Below, in pieces: positions 55,750 through 64,000 of a stretch of 64,000 nucleotides of DNA (position 1 is its first letter; the number at the start of each line of letters is the position of its first letter). The stretch spans positions 1,384,001 through 1,448,000 of the forward strand of contig NZ_JBBOUI010000001.1 in the NCBI RefSeq assembly GCF_038005985.1, in the 5' to 3' direction. The position numbers and the translations under genes are program-made. The notes beneath the pieces were generated by a model. That model ran no database searches. It was not told the origin of the DNA and saw only the letters and a list, made by a program, of their open reading frames with translations. Source of the DNA: Solibacillus sp. FSL R7-0682. GTDB lineage: Bacteria > Bacillota > Bacilli > Bacillales_A > Planococcaceae.

Positions 55750-55776
55750 TTTACAATCATTTACTTTTAATTAACG
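55750..55776 (+). promoter_or_regulatory. PhoP-like box of the pst operon
   Basis: Three direct repeats resembling TT(A/T/C)ACA are spaced about one helical turn apart: TTTACA (55750-55755), TTTACT (55760-55765) and TTAACG (55771-55776); a fourth, TCAACA (55793-55798), is two turns further. A -10-like TATAGT (55808-55813) follows. Phosphate starvation control by PhoP is inferred from this pattern and the known control of B. subtilis pst. Confidence 0.65.
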
Positions 55777-55860
55777 AGCGAAAAATATTCTCTCAACAAA
55801 CTATCTTTATAGTATGAATTGTAAGAAAAAACATTTTAATAACAAGCGGAGGAATTACAA

Positions 55861-56853
55861 ATGAAAAAGTGGCAGTACTTAACATCAACAGCATTACTAG
55901 GTTCAGCATTATTTTTAGGCGCATGTGGAAGTGACGAAGATGGCACTTCTTCATCAGCTGAAAGTTCAGAAGAGGCTTCATCAACTGAGAATGCAGCGAA
56001 ACAAGCTGAATCAGGCAATGCACAATTAACAGGTAACGTAGCGGGAGATGGTTCTTCAACGGTAGCTCCAATCACAGAAGCATTAGTTGAAGAATATGCA
56101 GCCGTACAAAAAGACGTTCGTGTATCTGTTGGTGTGTCTGGTACAGGCGGCGGCTTCGAAAAATTCATCAATGGTGAAACAGACTTCTCAAATGCATCTC
56201 GCCCAATTAAAGATTCAGAAAAAGAAGAGCTAGCAGCAGCAGGCATTGACTTTACAGAGTTTGAATTAGCTTACGATGGTTTATCAGTAGTAGTTCACCC
56301 AGAAAATACATGGGCTAAAAATTTAACAGTAGAGCAGTTAAAACAAATTTGGATTGAAGATGGTACAGAAAAGAAATGGTCAGATATAGACCCTTCATGG
56401 CCAGCGGAAAAAATCGTATTCTATTCTCCAGGAGCCGATTCTGGAACGTATGACTACTTCGATGAAGTGATTTTAGATGGTGAAGACATCGTAAAAACGG
56501 CTACTTTATCTGAAGATGATAATGTACTTGTACAAGGTGTAACAGCAGATAAAAACGCAATTGGCTACTTCGGCTATGCTTACTATCTAGAAAATAAGGA
56601 CAAGCTTCAAGTTGTTACGGTTAATGGTGTTGAGCCAACAAACGAAACAATTGAATCAGGGGAATATTCTCCATTATCACGTCCATTATTTGTATACGTG
56701 AAAAATAGCGCAGTAAAAGATAGCGAAGCAGCATTCGACTTTATCAAATTTACTTTAGAAAATGCTGGTGAAATGGCTGAAGTTGTCGGGTATGTAAAGC
56801 TACCTGAAGAAAAGTACAATGCCAGCTTAGAAGTATTAGAAGGATTAAAATAA
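55861..56853 (+). CDS. pstS: Phosphate ABC transporter substrate-binding lipoprotein (PstS)
   Basis: A 330-residue lipoprotein: signal peptide with lipobox LGAC (Cys at about 22), an Asp/Ser/Glu-rich linker, then the phosphate-binding domain with [27 protein letters not shown] and [11 protein letters not shown], the segments that grip phosphate. Function: binds phosphate outside the membrane for uptake through PstCAB. The gene starts the pst operon; a PhoP-like box lies upstream. A hairpin separates it from pstC, consistent with excess binding protein. Confidence 0.95.
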   Translation: MKKWQYLTSTALLGSALFLGACGSDEDGTSSSAESSEEASSTENAAKQAESGNAQLTGNVAGDGSSTVAPITEALVEEYAAVQKDVRVSVGVSGTGGGFEKFINGETDFSNASRPIKDSEKEELAAAGIDFTEFELAYDGLSVVVHPENTWAKNLTVEQLKQIWIEDGTEKKWSDIDPSWPAEKIVFYSPGADSGTYDYFDEVILDGEDIVKTATLSEDDNVLVQGVTADKNAIGYFGYAYYLENKDKLQVVTVNGVEPTNETIESGEYSPLSRPLFVYVKNSAVKDSEAAFDFIKFTLENAGEMAEVVGYVKLPEEKYNASLEVLEGLK

Positions 56854-56866
56854 GCGAATAAAAATG

Positions 56867-56896
56867 AATGTGGGGTGGCGTCCTGCCCCTCACATT
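56867..56896 (+). terminator. Partial hairpin between pstS and pstC
   Basis: AATGTGGGG (56867-56875) pairs with CCCTCACATT (one G.T pair), followed by TTTA. It is probably a leaky terminator or mRNA stabiliser that raises pstS over pstCAB. Confidence 0.6.
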
Positions 56897-56951
56897 TTTA
56901 TTTCAACAGAAAGTAGAAGATGGATATGAATTTGGAAGGGGAATACCGTTC

Positions 56952-57896
56952 ATGACGACAAAGCAACATGAACCAGTATCTGTTCAGGCACTCATTGCAA
57001 AGTCCCGCAATCGCAAAGGAAAGAAAGTCATCGAAAGGATCGTACCAGCAGGACTTTTTTTAGCTGCAACAATTTCGGTGCTTACGACGTTTGGGATTGT
57101 ATTTACACTCATTTTTGAGACAATCGAATTTTTTACCCGTGTATCAATTACTGATTATATTTTCGGAAAAGAATGGCTACCGTTTTCAGGAAAAGAGCCG
57201 TTATACGGTATTTTACCGTTAATACTTGGAACCTTTAAAGTAACATTAATTGCTATATTGGTTGCAGTTCCATTTGGCTTAGGGGCAGCAATTTATTTAA
57301 GTGAATATGCTTCAGAGCGAGTTCGTAAAACAGTTAAACCAATTTTAGAAGTACTAGCAGGTGTTCCAACAATTGTATACGGATTTTTTGCGCTCACTTT
57401 CATAACACCGATTTTACAAGCGATCATTCCGAACTTAAAAATCTTTAATGCGATTAGTCCAGGGATTGTTGTAGGAATTATGATTTTACCAATGATTACA
57501 TCTATGTCAGAGGATGCGATGAGTTCTGTCCCACGTACTATTCGTGAAGGTGCACTAGGACTTGGCGCCACGAAGTTCGAGGTAGCAATTAAGGTCGTGC
57601 TACCTGCAGCATTATCTGGTATTGTGGCATCTGTCGTACTTGGTGTCTCCCGTGCGATTGGTGAAACAATGATCGTTTCTCTTGCCGGAGGATCGACACC
57701 GAGATTTGATTTTGGCTTCACAGACTCTATTCAAACGATGACAGCTTACATCGTACAAGTAACAACAGGAGATGCTGGGTACGGTACGACCATATACTAT
57801 TCAATTTATGCGGTTGGCTTTACGTTATTTATCTTTACATTAATGATGAATTTACTAGCCTCTTACATTTCAAAACGCTTCCGAGAGGAGTATTAA
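56952..57896 (+). CDS. pstC: Phosphate ABC transporter permease PstC
   Basis: A 314-residue permease with six spans and the docking loop REGALGLGATKFEVAIKVVLPAALSGI. The N-terminal region is soluble (MTTKQHEPVSVQALIAKSRNRKGKK). I place the start at ATG 56952 after GGAAGGGGA; an upstream frame from 56868 overlaps the hairpin after pstS and gives an unlikely leader. Directly before pstA, whose start follows the stop by one base. Confidence 0.93.
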   Translation: MTTKQHEPVSVQALIAKSRNRKGKKVIERIVPAGLFLAATISVLTTFGIVFTLIFETIEFFTRVSITDYIFGKEWLPFSGKEPLYGILPLILGTFKVTLIAILVAVPFGLGAAIYLSEYASERVRKTVKPILEVLAGVPTIVYGFFALTFITPILQAIIPNLKIFNAISPGIVVGIMILPMITSMSEDAMSSVPRTIREGALGLGATKFEVAIKVVLPAALSGIVASVVLGVSRAIGETMIVSLAGGSTPRFDFGFTDSIQTMTAYIVQVTTGDAGYGTTIYYSIYAVGFTLFIFTLMMNLLASYISKRFREEY

Positions 57897-57897
57897 T

Positions 57898-58776
57898 ATG
57901 CGCTACTTACAACACGACCAAGTGATGAAACGAATGAACAAGCGCCTCGTTTCAAATAAAGTTTGGAAAATAGTTTTCATTGTTGCAACTAGCTTTGCTC
58001 TAATTTCACTAGGAATGCTACTTTATCGGATATTATCACAAGGCTTAGGATATTTAGATTGGGGCTTTCTAACAAGCTTTGCATCGCGCATTCCAGCTAA
58101 TGCAGGGATTAAAGCAGCGTTAATCGGATCGCTTTGGTTAATGTCTGTTGTCGCACCTGTTTCAATTATATTAGGTGTCAGCACAGCCATCTATTTAGAA
58201 GAATATGCAAAGAAAAATAGGCTAAATGACTTCATTCGTATGAATATTGCAAACTTAGCAGGTGTTCCTTCGATTGTGTTTGGTTTACTAGGATTAACCA
58301 TTTTCGTTCGTTTATTAGGGTTAGATAAAAGTATTTTAGCAGCTGGCTTTACAATGAGCCTATTAATCTTACCAGTAATTATCGTTGCTTCGCAGGAGGC
58401 CATTCGTGCTGTCCCAAATGAGCAGCGGGAAGCCTCTTATGGTATGGGTGCAACGAAATGGCAAACAATTGTCCGTGTCGTGCTCCCAGCAGCAATTCCA
58501 GGTGTTTTAACAGGCAGTATTTTAGCGCTATCGCGTGCTATTGGAGAAACAGCACCACTAGTTGTCATTGGTATACCAGTCATTCTACAATTTTTACCAA
58601 CAGGCTATCTAGATACATTTACGGCTTTACCAATGCAAATTTTTGACTGGGCGAAACGTCCACAAGAAGAGTTCCAATATGTCGCTTCAGCAGGCATTAT
58701 CGTACTCATGCTTGTGCTCATCTCGATGAACTCAGTAGCGATTTATATTCGAAACAAATTCCAAAAACGATATTAG
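57898..58776 (+). CDS. pstA: Phosphate ABC transporter permease PstA
   Basis: A 292-residue permease with six spans and the docking loop REASYGMGATKWQTIVRVVLPAAIPGVL. It pairs with PstC in the membrane. Tight spacing (start after one base from the pstC stop) indicates co-transcription. GAGAGGAG lies before the ATG, inside the end of pstC. Confidence 0.94.
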   Translation: MRYLQHDQVMKRMNKRLVSNKVWKIVFIVATSFALISLGMLLYRILSQGLGYLDWGFLTSFASRIPANAGIKAALIGSLWLMSVVAPVSIILGVSTAIYLEEYAKKNRLNDFIRMNIANLAGVPSIVFGLLGLTIFVRLLGLDKSILAAGFTMSLLILPVIIVASQEAIRAVPNEQREASYGMGATKWQTIVRVVLPAAIPGVLTGSILALSRAIGETAPLVVIGIPVILQFLPTGYLDTFTALPMQIFDWAKRPQEEFQYVASAGIIVLMLVLISMNSVAIYIRNKFQKRY

Positions 58777-58788
58777 GAGTGGGATTCA

Positions 58789-59601
58789 TTGATTCAAATT
58801 AAAGAAACGCAAGGTAAAAAAACACTTGACCATTCATCAAATAGTAACCCAACAGTAATGGCTTCAAAAGGATTTAACTTATGGTATGGGGAGCACCATG
58901 CCTTAAAGGATATTAACTTAGATATGAAGGAAAATGAAGTAACAGCTATTATTGGTCCATCTGGCTGTGGAAAGTCCACGTATATTAAAGCGCTGAATCG
59001 TATGGTCGAACTTGTACCAATCGTCAAAACGACAGGGGAAATTAACTACCGAGGTCGGAATATTTTTGATGCTGGTTACGAAGTGGAGGAGCTACGAACA
59101 AAGGTAGGGATGGTCTTCCAAAAGCCAAACCCATTCCCAAAATCGATTTATGATAATATTGCATATGGTCCACGTATTCACGGTATTAAAAACAAAAAAA
59201 TCTTAGATGAAATCGTTGAAAAATCGCTCCGTGGCGCGGCAATTTGGGATGAAGTAAAGGACCGCCTCAATCAAAATGCTTACGGATTATCGGGTGGTCA
59301 GCAGCAACGTATTTGTATCGCCCGTTGCTTAGCAATCGAGCCAGATGTCATTTTAATGGATGAGCCAACAAGTGCCTTAGATCCAATATCTACGTTAAAG
59401 GTAGAAGAATTAGTCCAACAAATAAAACAGCAATACTCGATTGTCATTGTGACACATAACATGCAACAAGCGGCACGTATTTCTGATAAAACAGCCTTCT
59501 TCTTAAATGGTGAAGTTATAGAATATGATAATACCGATACTATTTTTTCTACGCCGAGCGATCAGCGTACAGAAGATTATATTTCAGGTCGATTTGGATA
59601 A
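58789..59601 (+). CDS. pstB: Phosphate ABC transporter ATPase PstB
   Basis: A 270-residue ATPase with Walker [10 protein letters not shown], signature [15 protein letters not shown] and Walker [13 protein letters not shown]. Its N-terminus has about 20 additional residues ([11 protein letters not shown]...). The start is TTG 58789 after AGGAGTGGG; the first ATG is downstream at 58858 without a good ribosome site. B. subtilis has two pstB genes; here only one is present and phoU follows. Confidence 0.93.
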   Translation: MIQIKETQGKKTLDHSSNSNPTVMASKGFNLWYGEHHALKDINLDMKENEVTAIIGPSGCGKSTYIKALNRMVELVPIVKTTGEINYRGRNIFDAGYEVEELRTKVGMVFQKPNPFPKSIYDNIAYGPRIHGIKNKKILDEIVEKSLRGAAIWDEVKDRLNQNAYGLSGGQQQRICIARCLAIEPDVILMDEPTSALDPISTLKVEELVQQIKQQYSIVIVTHNMQQAARISDKTAFFLNGEVIEYDNTDTIFSTPSDQRTEDYISGRFG

Positions 59602-59616
59602 AAGAAGAGGGGCAAT

Positions 59617-60276
59617 ATGAACATGATGCGAGAACGATTTGAACATGATTTAGTTTCTTTACAACAAGATTTAATGGAGCTCTGTGATAAAAGTATTGAT
59701 TCACTGGAGTTGGCCTTCAATGCCTTTTTGAAGAAAGATATAGATATCGCGTTACATGTCATCGATACAGATTTAATGATCAATCGTTTAGAGGAAATGA
59801 TAAATGATCGCGTAATCTTATTAATTGCAAAGCAACAGCCGGTAGCAACCGATTTACGCCGACTAATTGTTGTGATTAAAACGGCAGCAGATATGGAACG
59901 AATCGGTGATTATGCAGTGAATATTGCAAAAGAGACGATTCGTATAGGGAAAGAGCCCTTTGTCACGAGTATTGAACCAATCGAGGAGATGTTTCATAAA
60001 ACAGCATCAATGCTTCGACAAATTGTGGAAGCATATATGGAAGAAAATACGGTTAAGGCAAAGGAAATTGCCCAGCTTGATGATGAAGTAGATGCTTTAT
60101 ATGGCAATACAATAGGAAATTTAATGAAGCTCAATGTGTCTAATGAGCATGTCGCACAAGTAACAAATCTATCATTCATCTGTCGGCATATTGAACGAGC
60201 AGCAGACCATGCAACCAATATTGCAGAGCACTTGTTTTATTTAGTAAAAGGGAAGCATTATGAATTAAATAACTAG
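59617..60276 (+). CDS. phoU: Phosphate signalling complex protein PhoU
   Basis: A 219-residue helical protein built of two three-helix bundles with the metal-binding motifs (ADMERIGDYAVNIAKE and HIERAADHATNIAEH). PhoU links the Pst transporter with a sensor kinase and prevents over-accumulation of phosphate. It follows pstB by 15 bases after GAGGGG. B. subtilis lacks phoU in its pst operon, so this differs. A strong terminator follows. Confidence 0.95.
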   Translation: MNMMRERFEHDLVSLQQDLMELCDKSIDSLELAFNAFLKKDIDIALHVIDTDLMINRLEEMINDRVILLIAKQQPVATDLRRLIVVIKTAADMERIGDYAVNIAKETIRIGKEPFVTSIEPIEEMFHKTASMLRQIVEAYMEENTVKAKEIAQLDDEVDALYGNTIGNLMKLNVSNEHVAQVTNLSFICRHIERAADHATNIAEHLFYLVKGKHYELNN

Positions 60277-60283
60277 TACAATG

Positions 60284-60317
60284 AGTATAAGGGGAGCACC
60301 CCCTTATACTTTTTTTG
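60284..60317 (+). terminator. Terminator of the pst-phoU operon
   Basis: AGTATAAGGGG (60284-60294) pairs with CCCCTTATACT (60300-60310), loop AGCAC, followed by seven T. Confidence 0.93.
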
Positions 60318-60323
60318 TTTTTT

Positions 60324-60350
60324 TGAAACGCTTTTACATTGAGAGTCGTT
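60324..60350 (+). promoter_or_regulatory. Candidate ECF-type promoter of the sigma factor gene
   Basis: TGAAAC (60324-60329), 17-bp spacer and CGTT (60347-60350) resemble the TGAAAC-16/17-CGTx consensus of ECF sigma factors (SigW/SigM type). It starts seven bases after the T-run of the preceding terminator and fits autoregulation. Confidence 0.6.
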
Positions 60351-60379
60351 TACAGTGTAAGAAAGGAGGCTGGACGTAC

Positions 60380-60877
60380 TTGCAGGAACAACTTGAGAGC
60401 ATCATGCATGAGTTTAGTGGGCATTTATTGCGTCTTGCATACTTTTATACGAAAAACCGCCATGCTGCTGAAGATATTGTACAGGAAGTATTTATTAAGT
60501 TTGCAAGCTCAGATTACGAAGAGCGAGGTCAATTAAGAGCTTATTTAACAACAATGACAGTCAACCGTAGTAAAGATTACTTGAAAAGCTGGGCGTATAA
60601 AAAAATACAGCTTGAATCGAAATGGTGGATGAAAACATCGGATCGAGATCATTTAGTACAGCTGGAGGAACGTTCACAAATTGGTGCGGCCATTTTAAAG
60701 TTACCACTAAAATACCGTGAACCAATACTGCTGTATTATTATGAAGAAATGTCAGTAGGGCAAGTAGCTAGCATTTTACAGCTCCCAGAAAACACCGTAA
60801 AAACAAGATTGAAGCGAGGACGCGACCAGCTAAGACCAGTGTTAGAAGGCGAATGGGAGGTGCTATCTCATGAATGA
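60380..60877 (+). CDS. ECF-type RNA polymerase sigma factor
   Basis: A 165-residue sigma-70 member with region 2 (YFYTKNRHAAEDIVQEVFIKF) and region 4 (LPLKYREPILLYYYEEMSVGQVASILQLPENTVKTRLKRGRDQL). The start is TTG 60380 ten bases after AAAGGAGG; a longer frame back to 60281 crosses the pst terminator and is not credible. It overlaps the next gene by eight bases. The sequence has no close resemblance I can name to a single B. subtilis ECF factor. A putative ECF promoter lies upstream, suggesting autoregulation. Confidence 0.92.
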   Translation: MQEQLESIMHEFSGHLLRLAYFYTKNRHAAEDIVQEVFIKFASSDYEERGQLRAYLTTMTVNRSKDYLKSWAYKKIQLESKWWMKTSDRDHLVQLEERSQIGAAILKLPLKYREPILLYYYEEMSVGQVASILQLPENTVKTRLKRGRDQLRPVLEGEWEVLSHE

Positions 60878-62108
60878 ACTAAAAAAGGCGTTACACGATG
60901 TGGCTGGAGATATGTCGGAAAGTGAACGAGCTGTAAAAAATGCTGTACTTTATAATAAAAAGCGTAAAAGAAAAATGCCATTATTAATTGTTCCTACAAT
61001 CGTAATAATCATTTTAACAATCGGCATTGCATTTTGGGCGGTGCCTAAAGGATTTGATCAATTGAGTGCACAAAACTCAATTAATGAATCACTTTACTCC
61101 TATTATATGGAATTTCAAAAACTTAGTTGGAACGACGGAACAGATGAACAATATCGTTACGATGCCTACATGGAGATGCTACAGACGTTAGGAATAATTG
61201 AATATGCGAAAAGTATTGGGTTAAAAGCGACAGATGAAGATTATGCTGATTTAAAAGAATCATTACAATTTATAGAGGACAGTTATGAAGTATTTCCATT
61301 TGAGTCGCTTTCAAAAAAGGAATATAAGAATAATGTGCTACCAATTCTACAGGAAAAAGCAATTTATCAAAATCTATTAAAAAACAAATGGTATGAAACG
61401 TTTCCAGTTATGACCGATTCGATCGCACAATTTTATAGTAACCGGAAAGCTATAGTATATATGGAGGAGCAATACGAGAAACAACTAGCGTATTTTAAGG
61501 AGCAGCAACAAATTAAGACTTTACCTTCTTCATCATTTACATCATTACCAAAAACAGGTGTTGTTGCGGCCGTAAATGACAATGTGTTTTACTTTATGCA
61601 AAATAAAGTTGCGCAAGAGCTTGATGAAATACCACTCGAGCAATTTCAGACGACAAGCAGTACAAATAACGGCTCATTAAATGCGTGGATTATTAATGAT
61701 GAAAGTGTTTCCTTACAAGTTGGAGACTATGTGAAGTTAAATGCGTCAGGCTGGAATACAGAGGAAAGTAACGGGGAAATCGTTATGCTAGCATTGCCTG
61801 ATAGTATTGAAGTTTTACAACGACAATCAGATGGAAACAATATAGAAGAGGTAACATTAAATATAGAAGATAGCTTGCGATTAGAAGAACTGTTAAAATC
61901 AGCGAAATGGGAAGCAAATTCATTGATTAGAATATATAGCGATTTACCTTATTACATTGTGCATACGAAAATAACTTCCTATAAAATTTGGAAAACATCG
62001 CAACGAAGATTTTATATCATGCCCTTTGGTGAAGACAACTTTACACAACTGACACAAGTAAAAACGAGTGAATTAGAACAAATTTTGGATAAAAATAAAA
62101 CAAAGTAA
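60870..62108 (+). CDS. Probable membrane-anchored anti-sigma factor
   Basis: A 412-residue protein: a 35-residue cytoplasmic N-terminus (MNELKKALHDVAGDMSESERAVKN), one membrane span (PLLIVPTIVIIILTIGIAFW) and a large extracytoplasmic part of about 350 residues. The extracytoplasmic part has a helical region (about 95-200) that resembles the N-terminal helical part of SurA/PrsA-like chaperones (LKATDEDYADLKESLQF), then a region of beta strands. Overlapping the sigma gene by eight bases, it is the expected anti-sigma partner. The cytoplasmic domain is very short compared with ZAS-type anti-sigma factors, so the mechanism may differ. Confidence 0.7.
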   Translation: MNELKKALHDVAGDMSESERAVKNAVLYNKKRKRKMPLLIVPTIVIIILTIGIAFWAVPKGFDQLSAQNSINESLYSYYMEFQKLSWNDGTDEQYRYDAYMEMLQTLGIIEYAKSIGLKATDEDYADLKESLQFIEDSYEVFPFESLSKKEYKNNVLPILQEKAIYQNLLKNKWYETFPVMTDSIAQFYSNRKAIVYMEEQYEKQLAYFKEQQQIKTLPSSSFTSLPKTGVVAAVNDNVFYFMQNKVAQELDEIPLEQFQTTSSTNNGSLNAWIINDESVSLQVGDYVKLNASGWNTEESNGEIVMLALPDSIEVLQRQSDGNNIEEVTLNIEDSLRLEELLKSAKWEANSLIRIYSDLPYYIVHTKITSYKIWKTSQRRFYIMPFGEDNFTQLTQVKTSELEQILDKNKTK

Positions 62109-62205
62109 CTTCTTCCTAGTTTACGAACGTGCTACAATGTGAATGAGTAGTAATAAGTGTGTAAGTTAACGCCTAACTTATGCCAATAGCAAAGGAGTAA
62201 ACAAA

Positions 62206-62634
62206 ATGTTAAAAACAATTGTATTTGATCAATTAAAGCAAGCAATGAAAAATAAAGACACATTAGCAAAAGGTGTTTTAACACTTGTCAAATCAGCACT
62301 TGATTCTGCAGAAAAAGAAAAGGGTGCAGAGCTAACACCACAGGAAGAAATTGCGATAATTAACCGTGAAATTAAGCAAACTAATCAATCACTAGATGGC
62401 GCAAAAACGGCTGGACGTGACGATTTAATTGAAAAAGAAGAAGCAAAATTAACGATTTTAAAAAGCTTCCTTCCAAAGCAATTATCCGAAGAAGAAATTA
62501 TTGCAGAGCTTCGAGCAGCAGGGATTACTTCTGGAATGAATATGGGGGAAGCAATGAAAATTGCGAAGCCTCTACTTGATGGTAAAGCAGACGGTGCAGC
62601 AATTTCAAAAGCAGTTAAATCTTTAATTTCTTAA
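62206..62634 (+). CDS. yqeY: YqeY/GatB-like domain protein
   Basis: A 142-residue YqeY protein with the family's EREIKQTNQSLDGAKTAGRDDL-type middle and LEAEEEIIAELRAAGITS-type tail, the latter similar to the tRNA-binding tail of GatB. Role not known with certainty. In B. subtilis yqeY follows rpsU; rpsU is not present here. An extended -10 (TGCTACAAT, 62130-62138) lies upstream, and the leader has a small hairpin TAAGTTA/TAACTTA (62162-62180). AAAGGAG precedes the ATG. Confidence 0.92.
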   Translation: MLKTIVFDQLKQAMKNKDTLAKGVLTLVKSALDSAEKEKGAELTPQEEIAIINREIKQTNQSLDGAKTAGRDDLIEKEEAKLTILKSFLPKQLSEEEIIAELRAAGITSGMNMGEAMKIAKPLLDGKADGAAISKAVKSLIS

Positions 62635-62645
62635 TGCTGATAAAG

Positions 62646-62680
62646 ACAATCCTTGCATGATGCATGTAAGGTTTGTTTTT
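62646..62680 (+). terminator. Terminator of yqeY
   Basis: ACAATCCTTGCAT pairs with ATGTAAGGTTTGT (one T.T mismatch and one G.T pair), followed by five T. Confidence 0.8.
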
Positions 62681-62713
62681 ATCCGATGACAAATGCTACA
62701 TAGGAGGATAATT

Positions 62714-63277
62714 ATGAATTTACATGATCAAATTGAATTGTATAATCCTACAAACGAGCAAGAAACAAAAGATCGTGATTTGATTTTGCGTGCTATGGGC
62801 ACATTATCTGATGTGTTAACGCGCAATAATGAAATATTACACTTTACAGCTTCAGCAATCGTATTAAATCCAAGTCGTACACATGTATTAATGGTGTACC
62901 ATAATATTTACAATTCATGGAGTTGGACAGGTGGACATGCGGACGGGGAGCCAGATTTATTTAAAGTGGCGAAAAAAGAGCTAATGGAAGAAGCAGGCTT
63001 AACAGAAGTAAAGGCAATTCAAGAAGAGATGATTTCTCTTGATATTTTGCCAGTAATCGGACATAAGAAAAACGGTAAATATGTCGCTCCACATTTACAC
63101 TTTAATGCAACTTATTTATTTGAAGTACAAGATGATGCCCAGCTCCAAGTAAAGGCGGATGAAAACAGTGCAGTAAGTTGGATTGCTATAACAGAAATAG
63201 CGGAGAAGTGTTCAGAGCTCCATATGATACCGCTATATGAAAAAATAATTGGTAAAGTAAAGCAATTACAAATATAA
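62714..63277 (+). CDS. NUDIX hydrolase
   Basis: A 187-residue NUDIX protein. The Nudix box reads GGHADGE-x7-KKELMEEAGL: it fits GX5EX7REUXEEXGU except that the first arginine is Lys. Glutamates for magnesium are present. Substrates of the family are nucleoside diphosphates linked to another group; this one is not assigned. The start is ATG 62714 after TAGGAGGA; an ATG-less frame back to 62693 includes that site. Own terminator downstream. Confidence 0.88.
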   Translation: MNLHDQIELYNPTNEQETKDRDLILRAMGTLSDVLTRNNEILHFTASAIVLNPSRTHVLMVYHNIYNSWSWTGGHADGEPDLFKVAKKELMEEAGLTEVKAIQEEMISLDILPVIGHKKNGKYVAPHLHFNATYLFEVQDDAQLQVKADENSAVSWIAITEIAEKCSELHMIPLYEKIIGKVKQLQI

Positions 63278-63281
63278 AGTA

Positions 63282-63316
63282 AAAAGCAATCTTCTGAATA
63301 TTAGAAGGTTGCTTTT
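63282..63316. terminator. Bidirectional terminator between NUDIX gene and right-edge gene
   Basis: AAAAGCAATCTTCT (63282-63295) pairs with AGAAGGTTGCTTTT (63303-63316), one G.T pair, followed by T-rich bases. Confidence 0.85.
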
Positions 63317-63333
63317 ATGTATTAGGAGATGAA

Positions 63334-63996
63334 TTAATCGCTTACACTCTCTAATTCAATGTTTTCAGGGCGTGTTCGAATGTTTTCATGGTAACGGCGG
63401 ACATCTCGGTAAGGTAAAAGACGCGGTTGAGCCCGTAAATCGTCTGCATCCATTTGAAATTGGGCAACACGCCCTTTTGCTAAAGTGACAAGGCGTTGAA
63501 AAGGGTTGATCGCAAGTGCCTTTGAATATTTTCCGAATAATGTAAGGTTATGACCTGGATTAAAATATAAATTTAGAATAGCGCGATTATGAGCAATTGC
63601 GTGGGGCGTATCACAGCTATACCAAATATCCTTAAACGTTACACCTAATAGGACAGCATACTCGATCGCATCAAGTATTGGCACTTCCTGAAACGAATCA
63701 GAAGTGTCTGAATCCAATTTAAAAACTTTCATATGGGGATCAAATGCATGTAATTCATAATAAATTAGTGGAATTGGGGGCATTTTAATACGCTCTTTAA
63801 ATGTTAAATTAGATGGTGGACGTTTTGTACATAAAAATAAATTATTACGTGTAAAGTAAGCGATTTCTTTCCCTATAACTTGTTGATATTGTGTGTTTTC
63901 ATAAATAATAGCGTAGAACATAGTTGAAAATTGTACAATTCGATATAAATGATTGTCGTAGTAACTTGATTCTATAAAATGAATGCAGTCCTCCAT
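63334..63996 (-). CDS. Hypothetical protein, about 220 aa; start close to the window edge
   Basis: A minus-strand frame of up to 220 codons reaching the right edge. The product has no signal peptide or membrane span; recognisable blocks are PPIPLIYYELHAFDPHMKVF and an Arg-rich C-terminus (RLLPYRDVRRYHENIRTRPENIE). I do not recognise the family. ATG 63996 is four bases from the edge, so an upstream start cannot be excluded. The ATG overlaps a GGAGG sequence that is itself a good ribosome site, five bases before ATT (63984), so the real start may be upstream of the window or an unusual ATT. Confidence 0.65.
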   Translation of the reverse strand: MEDCIHFIESSYYDNHLYRIVQFSTMFYAIIYENTQYQQVIGKEIAYFTRNNLFLCTKRPPSNLTFKERIKMPPIPLIYYELHAFDPHMKVFKLDSDTSDSFQEVPILDAIEYAVLLGVTFKDIWYSCDTPHAIAHNRAILNLYFNPGHNLTLFGKYSKALAINPFQRLVTLAKGRVAQFQMDADDLRAQPRLLPYRDVRRYHENIRTRPENIELESVSD

Positions 63997-64000
63997 TGTA

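Noticed and set aside
60281-60379. Longer N-terminus of the sigma factor
   Set aside because: It would translate the terminator of the phoU operon and the ECF promoter; TTG 60380 follows a strong ribosome site.

Overview
The window is one contig stretch of a low-GC, endospore-forming Firmicute. Spore genes (the 3' end of spoIIP, and cotE), the ymcA-type regulator, LexA/YneA/YneB, GlnR/GlnA and the ispG-yqfZ-yqgB-yqgC-sodA and pbpA-pst orders all have Bacillus subtilis counterparts. Gene content and wording of the proteins look like Planococcaceae (Lysinibacillus/Solibacillus-like); that family assignment is inference, not measured.

Layout. 1-2.5 kb: end of spoIIP, a structured leader, lepA. 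2.5-3.5 kb: a small broken gene (in-frame stop) and an unrecognised gene. 3.5-15.8 kb: RNA modification and DNA repair block (miaB, ymcA, a PAS/GAF/EAL protein, cotE with a 17-serine tract, mutS, mutL, an alpha/beta hydrolase, miaA, hfq, a rhodanese). 15.8-22.3 kb: TRIC-type channel, ynbB, the GlnR-controlled glnR and glnA, an AlkD-like protein, a nucleotidase and a glutamine-hydrolase-fold protein. 22.4-24.5 kb: divergent SOS locus lexA / yneA-yneB, then ynzC. 24.7-30.5 kb: tkt, a GC-rich palindromic repeat, an esterase-like protein lacking its nucleophile serine, and a second PAS/GAF/EAL paralogue.

31.8-44.2 kb is the main accessory block: a contiguous set for import and breakdown of cell-wall peptides (P1 peptidase, D-Ala-D-Ala dipeptidase, D-aminopeptidase, dipeptide epimerase, five-gene ABC oligopeptide importer, LD-carboxypeptidase, a class-A-beta-lactamase-fold protein without signal peptide, and an NlpC/P60 endopeptidase without signal peptide). 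It resembles the B. subtilis dpp-ykf locus with additions. It ends at an intact IS3-family element (44195-45699) that landed inside the loop of the terminator hairpin shared with the convergent yqfW-ispG unit.

45.7-64 kb: yqfW, ispG, yqfZ, a DUF1189 protein, a DUF456 protein, sodA, a DUF1801 protein, a tetR/SDR divergent pair, two crcB genes, pbpA, a small membrane protein, the phosphate locus pstS-C-A-B-phoU with a PhoP-like box, an ECF sigma factor with its probable anti-sigma partner, yqeY, a NUDIX hydrolase and an unrecognised gene at the right edge. No tRNA, rRNA or CRISPR array was recognised. The strongest oddities are the disrupted terminator, the Asn-for-Ser esterase, the poly-Ser CotE tail, the lepA leader, a possible ATT start on the dipeptidase gene, and the cytoplasmic beta-lactamase-fold protein in the muropeptide operon.
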